Source: Strigamia acuminata (lineage: Eukaryota; Arthropoda; Chilopoda; Geophilomorpha; Linotaeniidae). From it: DNA of 64,000 bases. Below are positions 60,299 through 64,000 of the stretch, piece by piece (positions within the stretch are counted from its first letter, which is position 1; every line of letters starts with the position of its first letter). The notes under the pieces are model-generated. The model saw only the letters and a list, made by a program, of their open reading frames with translations, made no database searches and was not told the DNA's origin. The stretch is taken from NCBI GenBank assembly GCA_949358305.1, contig OX442314.1, positions 56,677,369-56,741,368 of the forward strand, given 5' to 3'. The position numbers were made by a program, and so were the translations under genes.

Positions 60299-60534
60299 GT
60301 TGCCATCCAAGAAGCTGGCAGACTCAATTCCATGGGCCATAAATCAAGCCAGACTGGGGTTTCTGTGGTTTCTCCAGCAGTTTTAACTAACTGCTTTAAT
60401 TCAGGCATCAAGAACCATGATTTATTTATAATAAAGTCGGATCACGACAGCACGGCTTGGTCAGCCAGACAGTACATCTTTTTAATTTTTATAGATAACC
60501 ATCTAACAAATTCCTACTTTGTCTGATGCTGAAT

Positions 60535-61245
60535 TTGCAGAATTAGGAATAGATATGACATCAGATGTGGTGGGACTCAGGAGAACATACATTGCTCATT
60601 CCATGGATCAAAGTAATTTATAACTTGTACCAAAAATTAATGTATGATTGATGTTTAGTATTTTTTAAGTTTCAGAGCAAAGTAAATTATTTAATATTGC
60701 AAGTGGAAAAAGCGAAGCACCACAAACGAGAAGTCAAAGGTGTAAAAAAAAGGATTAAAGTTGAAGATACACCACCAGTGGAAACATTATTAAGGCCATT
60801 TAATTGCATTCAGAACACAGATTAGTTAAATGTAAGTAAATATTTAAATACATGGTTAAAATAATTTCAGAAAATCAAAGCAAAAACCGCAAAAGAAAAA
60901 ATGATTGCAACAAATGCTGGTCTTGGCAAATAGATACAGAATTAGAACTGAATGAGAATTCTAAATATCTTTATGATTTGCTAAAAATGGAATTCCCAAA
61001 ACTAGAAGCAGCTGGCGGTTTTTTATTGTATCACTGTGTCAGCAGTGGTAGCGCACTGTTTGAAATTCCTGCAGAAAGAGGTTATACAACCTAAAAATTG
61101 CTAAAGGTTGTGCCAAAAGGCCTTATTTATATTGTGCCAATTAAACACGACTTGAATATTGAGTAAACTGAAGTTATCCAAACAGCAGAAATGTGCCTAA
61201 TAGTTAAAGCTTTTAAAAAGGGATTGAACCTGATAGACCCAAACT
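60535..61245 (+). pseudogene. AT-rich decayed coding remnants
   Basis: Pieces such as DAEFAELGIDMTSDVVGLRR (about 60520-60580) and LLKMEFPKLEAAGGFLLYHC (60980-61040), the latter followed in frame by a stop and then LLKVVPKGLIYIVPIKHDLN, look like eroded protein-coding sequence. The second recalls a domain found in repeat-encoded proteins of invertebrates and fish, but I cannot name it with confidence. Confidence 0.25.
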
Positions 61246-62914
61246 TGTTGGTGAAGAAAAAAATGTGAACGGATAAAAATGTAAAAAATATTCATTCTTT
61301 CACCTAATTGATGTTTAATTAATTAAATGCCAAGTGTTTAGATAAGGACACTATGTTAAAATTGCTTCATGCTGCATTCATAGAATGGAAAACAGTCTTA
61401 AAAGAGCAATATCATGGATTTGGTAAACGCTACATCCATAAACTAGAATGCAGGCTAACAATATCAAAGAATAAAATTCAAATTCACATCACTAGACCAG
61501 AGCTCTCATTCAGCACCACTGCAATAACTGACCAGTGACCCAGGGGCAACCACGAGGAGGTAGAGAGTTGGATTTTCTGCCCCCAATTCACGAAACAAAA
61601 TATCTTCAATGAAACGAATCAAAAAATCAAATTACGCCCACGCGACTGACTACAAATGACACAATGGCGGCGGCAACGGCATGGAAAATTGAACAAGGAA
61701 AATAATAAAATTGTGCCCATAGAACTTCTTGATTCAACACCTTTCTAATGCAAAAAGCTTGAAATTAAATCAATTTGAATAAATCAATTTGAATAAATAC
61801 CCATGACGACGATAAACCACGCGTGCCAACTCTCGGAAAGAACAACATCCTCGACGACAATGGCGGCGGCACTGGCCTGGCAAATTGAACAAACACACAT
61901 CAAAATTGTGTCCACACAACTCCTTGATTGTGCACCGACCAATGTAAAAAGCTTGAAATTAAATAAATTTGAACAAATTAATTTGAATACATATATCCAA
62001 TTGACGACGATAATGTAGAAAACGAATAAATCAAATATAAATCAATTTTGGGGCCATTTTTTTTAAAAAAAAATAATAAAAGGAAACGACCGGTATGCAA
62101 ATGTTGAAGTTTTGTACTTCAAAATTCTTTAAAATACGAAAATGGTCTGACAGATTTAAATCAGAAAAGCATCGGTAATAAAAATACTCGCAATATAATT
62201 GAATAAAAGCGATACAAATTAATGAAATAACCGTTCGAGAAAGCGACGAAAACTCACGTTCCTCCGCGCCGTGCTTCCATTGTGATGAATGTGTATACGG
62301 GGTTCACATTGCGGAAAACACGAGTTTCTGAATATAGGAACAATCTCGACGCTAACCGACAAATCTTTTGGATTAAATTTTGTCGACAGATAATATATGA
62401 TGTGTAAAAATTAAATTCTTAGAAATAAAATGGACTCACAATTCGCAATAAATATTCTTGTATATCTATAAAAAAATACGTCCTGATCTTCTTGGGTTAA
62501 TCGGGAACACACACGAATCACCTTTTCGTTTCGCTCATGTCAGATAAACTCGGTCTTTAGTAAACCTGACGTAAAAGCAAATTGGCAACTCAGAAAACTA
62601 CGCAATAGTAAACAAACTATTCAGCAAAATCAAGGAGTTTTCCAAGAAATAAAAATAAAATTGGTTATTTCCAGAGAAAATCTGTGGAAATATCTGTGTT
62701 ATTTCCAGAGAAATTCTGTGAAGATTATGTAAGAACTTTTAAAAACTTGTAATGAATTTAATGAATTAATAAATTAATGAATTTATCATTGACAAATAAT
62801 AACGTGGACCCGCCATAGGTTTGCTACATAGCACCTACACGATCTGCATATGTGCAAAGCGTAACATCCAATAGGGATGCTGATCATAATCTGAAATTAG
62901 TATTCAGCCAGTAT
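61246..62914 (+). repeat. dispersed repeat R1, copy C, 5'-truncated
   Basis: Starts at TTGTTGGTGAAG, well inside R1, and ends at the same CAGCCAGTAT as copy A. It includes the short ORF LLHAAFIEWKTVLKEQYHGFG (61353-61538) and the internal duplicated block. Confidence 0.85.
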
Positions 62915-63036
62915 CGTGGATAATGAAAAATGATATTGTTTTTAACTTGAAAAAGCAATAATAATTTCATATCGATTTCCCAGCTAAAACTTTTTCTTTT
63001 GGTGGTCCCCCATCCGCAGAGGATTTTGGAGGTGCT

Positions 63037-63474
63037 GTGATGGAAAAATGGGATGCTTTGGTCATTGAATCAAAGGCACCTACAGCAGGTACATTGACTT
63101 TGGAAGAGCAACTCTTATCCAAAAGTCATTTATCAGCGAGACAAAGGTCTCAAATCTCAGCTCTTGTGAATAAACACAGACATGTGTTTAGTAACAAAGC
63201 TGGATGCCATCACACATTGGAACATCCAATTCCAACAGGTGATGCACCAGCATTTCGATGCAAAGACCGACCTATATATCCGAAAAAAGCTGAGCTTTCT
63301 CGAGAATTGGTCGCTGAATTGCTGAGAGATAGATGGGCTGAACCATGCGAAGGGAGTTATAAAAACCGTCCTGTGATCGTTGCTAAAAAGACGGTGATCT
63401 GTTTCCAACATTTAACCAAAGATTCCTTTGATCCAAAATGTGCCTTAAAAAGATCACTTTGGTTTTGCCTGTAA
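63037..63474 (+). pseudogene. Ty3/gypsy pol fragment upstream of RT
   Basis: This open frame has the region just before the RT domain: ALVNKHRHVFSNKAG, HPIPTGDAPAFRCKDRPI, KKAELSRELVAELLRDRWAEP and NRPVIVAKK. These correspond to the linker and first RT strand of gypsy elements. The frame loses RT similarity after KK, so RT is missing. It is a different lineage from copies 1-3, in which this region is clearly different. Confidence 0.7.
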
Positions 63475-64000
63475 TACAAGACTTAATACACAGATTCCAA
63501 CAATAACATCTGTGACACAAAACATTTCTGAAAACACTCGTAAACAAGTAAGTACAAAATTAAATAAGATTATTTGGGGCCTGCGCTTGGTCGAACATCG
63601 TCTAGACATTTGGTACATTTCAAAAAGTTTATCAAAAAAATAGATATCCTCGCCAAGCATGTGATGACCTCAAATATACACCATTTGAGTGAGCACCATA
63701 TTTCCTAATAATTTAATAAATAAAACTAGAATATACCAAGGCCTAATAATCCTAAAATAAAGTAAATTAACAACGGTATTTTGGTATTTTGGTATGGTAT
63801 TTTTGTACCATTCGTAAAAAATATATTTTGGTACCATTGGTTTTATGAGCAAAAAGGCAATTTTTACGGGCAAAAAGACAATTTTTACACGCAAAAAAAT
63901 CAATTTTTACACGCATAAAGTCAATCGACTACGGACACCTGACGCCTGACACCTGACACCTAACTGTCAGGTGTCAGCTGGAATAGTCAGGGGCCTGACA
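63475..64000. other. AT-rich end of window with small repeats
   Basis: Contains three units of a 21-22-bp repeat (GCAAAAAGACAATTTTTACAC-like) at about 63850-63922. It also holds a perfect hairpin, CTGACACCTGACA (63946-63958) with TGTCAGGTGTCAG (63965-63977), beside further CCTGAC units. No gene seen. Confidence 0.6.

Overview
This is a stretch of invertebrate nuclear DNA, most likely arthropod, dominated by mobile elements. The evidence is animal-type Ty3/gypsy and BEL/Pao retroelements, fossil MULE, hAT, PHD-finger and YqaJ sequences, an AT-rich background, and one conserved animal gene. That gene, WDR33-like and on the minus strand at about 56.5-58.5 kb, is the only convincing host gene. 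I cannot name the species.

Layout. Three copies of one large Ty3/gypsy family fill more than half the window. Copy 1 (1-8014) enters from the left edge inside pol. Copy 2 (9521 to about 21949) has a 5' LTR but has lost its 3' end. Copy 3 (40570-53966) is complete: 13.4 kb, two 1015-bp LTRs in which I see only two differences, a 4-bp ATTT target duplication, and intact gag, pol and third ORF. Between copies 1 and 2 lies a broken BEL/Pao pol. From 22.2 to 27.2 kb there are several fossil pieces related to the third ORF of the gypsy family, each far more diverged than the three copies. From 27 to 40 kb is AT-rich DNA with a PHD-finger fossil, two copies of a dispersed repeat (R1; the second carries a nested 774-bp inverted-repeat transposon), hairpins and a minisatellite. 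After copy 3 come a MULE-like fossil, a 340-bp hAT-type MITE with a perfect 8-bp target duplication, a decayed C2H2 zinc-finger array, the WDR33-like gene, a YqaJ nuclease fossil, two old gypsy fragments and a third R1 copy.

How the main element works. Gag ends with a CCHC zinc knuckle. Its last codons carry two A_AAA_AAC slippery heptamers in frame, and the pol frame is open across the overlap, so Pol is probably made by -1 frameshifting. Pol carries protease, reverse transcriptase, RNase H and integrase. The third ORF (ORF3, about 920 residues in exon 2) is not envelope-like: it has no visible signal peptide or membrane segment, but a basic nuclear-signal-like motif and proline-rich linkers. 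In all three copies a short acidic exon sits about 0.8 kb upstream, ends at CAG|GTA, and can be joined in phase to the AG|ATG at the start of the long exon. ORF3 is therefore probably made from a spliced subgenomic RNA. It is conserved as protein between copies that have diverged strongly in DNA, and fossil relatives lie nearby.

The most unusual content is this ORF3 family and the structured non-coding parts of its elements: paired stem-loops in U3 and three stem-loops between pol and ORF3. Copy 2 also looks mosaic, with a gag-pol core almost identical to copy 3 inside much more diverged flanks. All identity and structure statements come from reading the sequence by eye; no alignment, folding program or database search was run.
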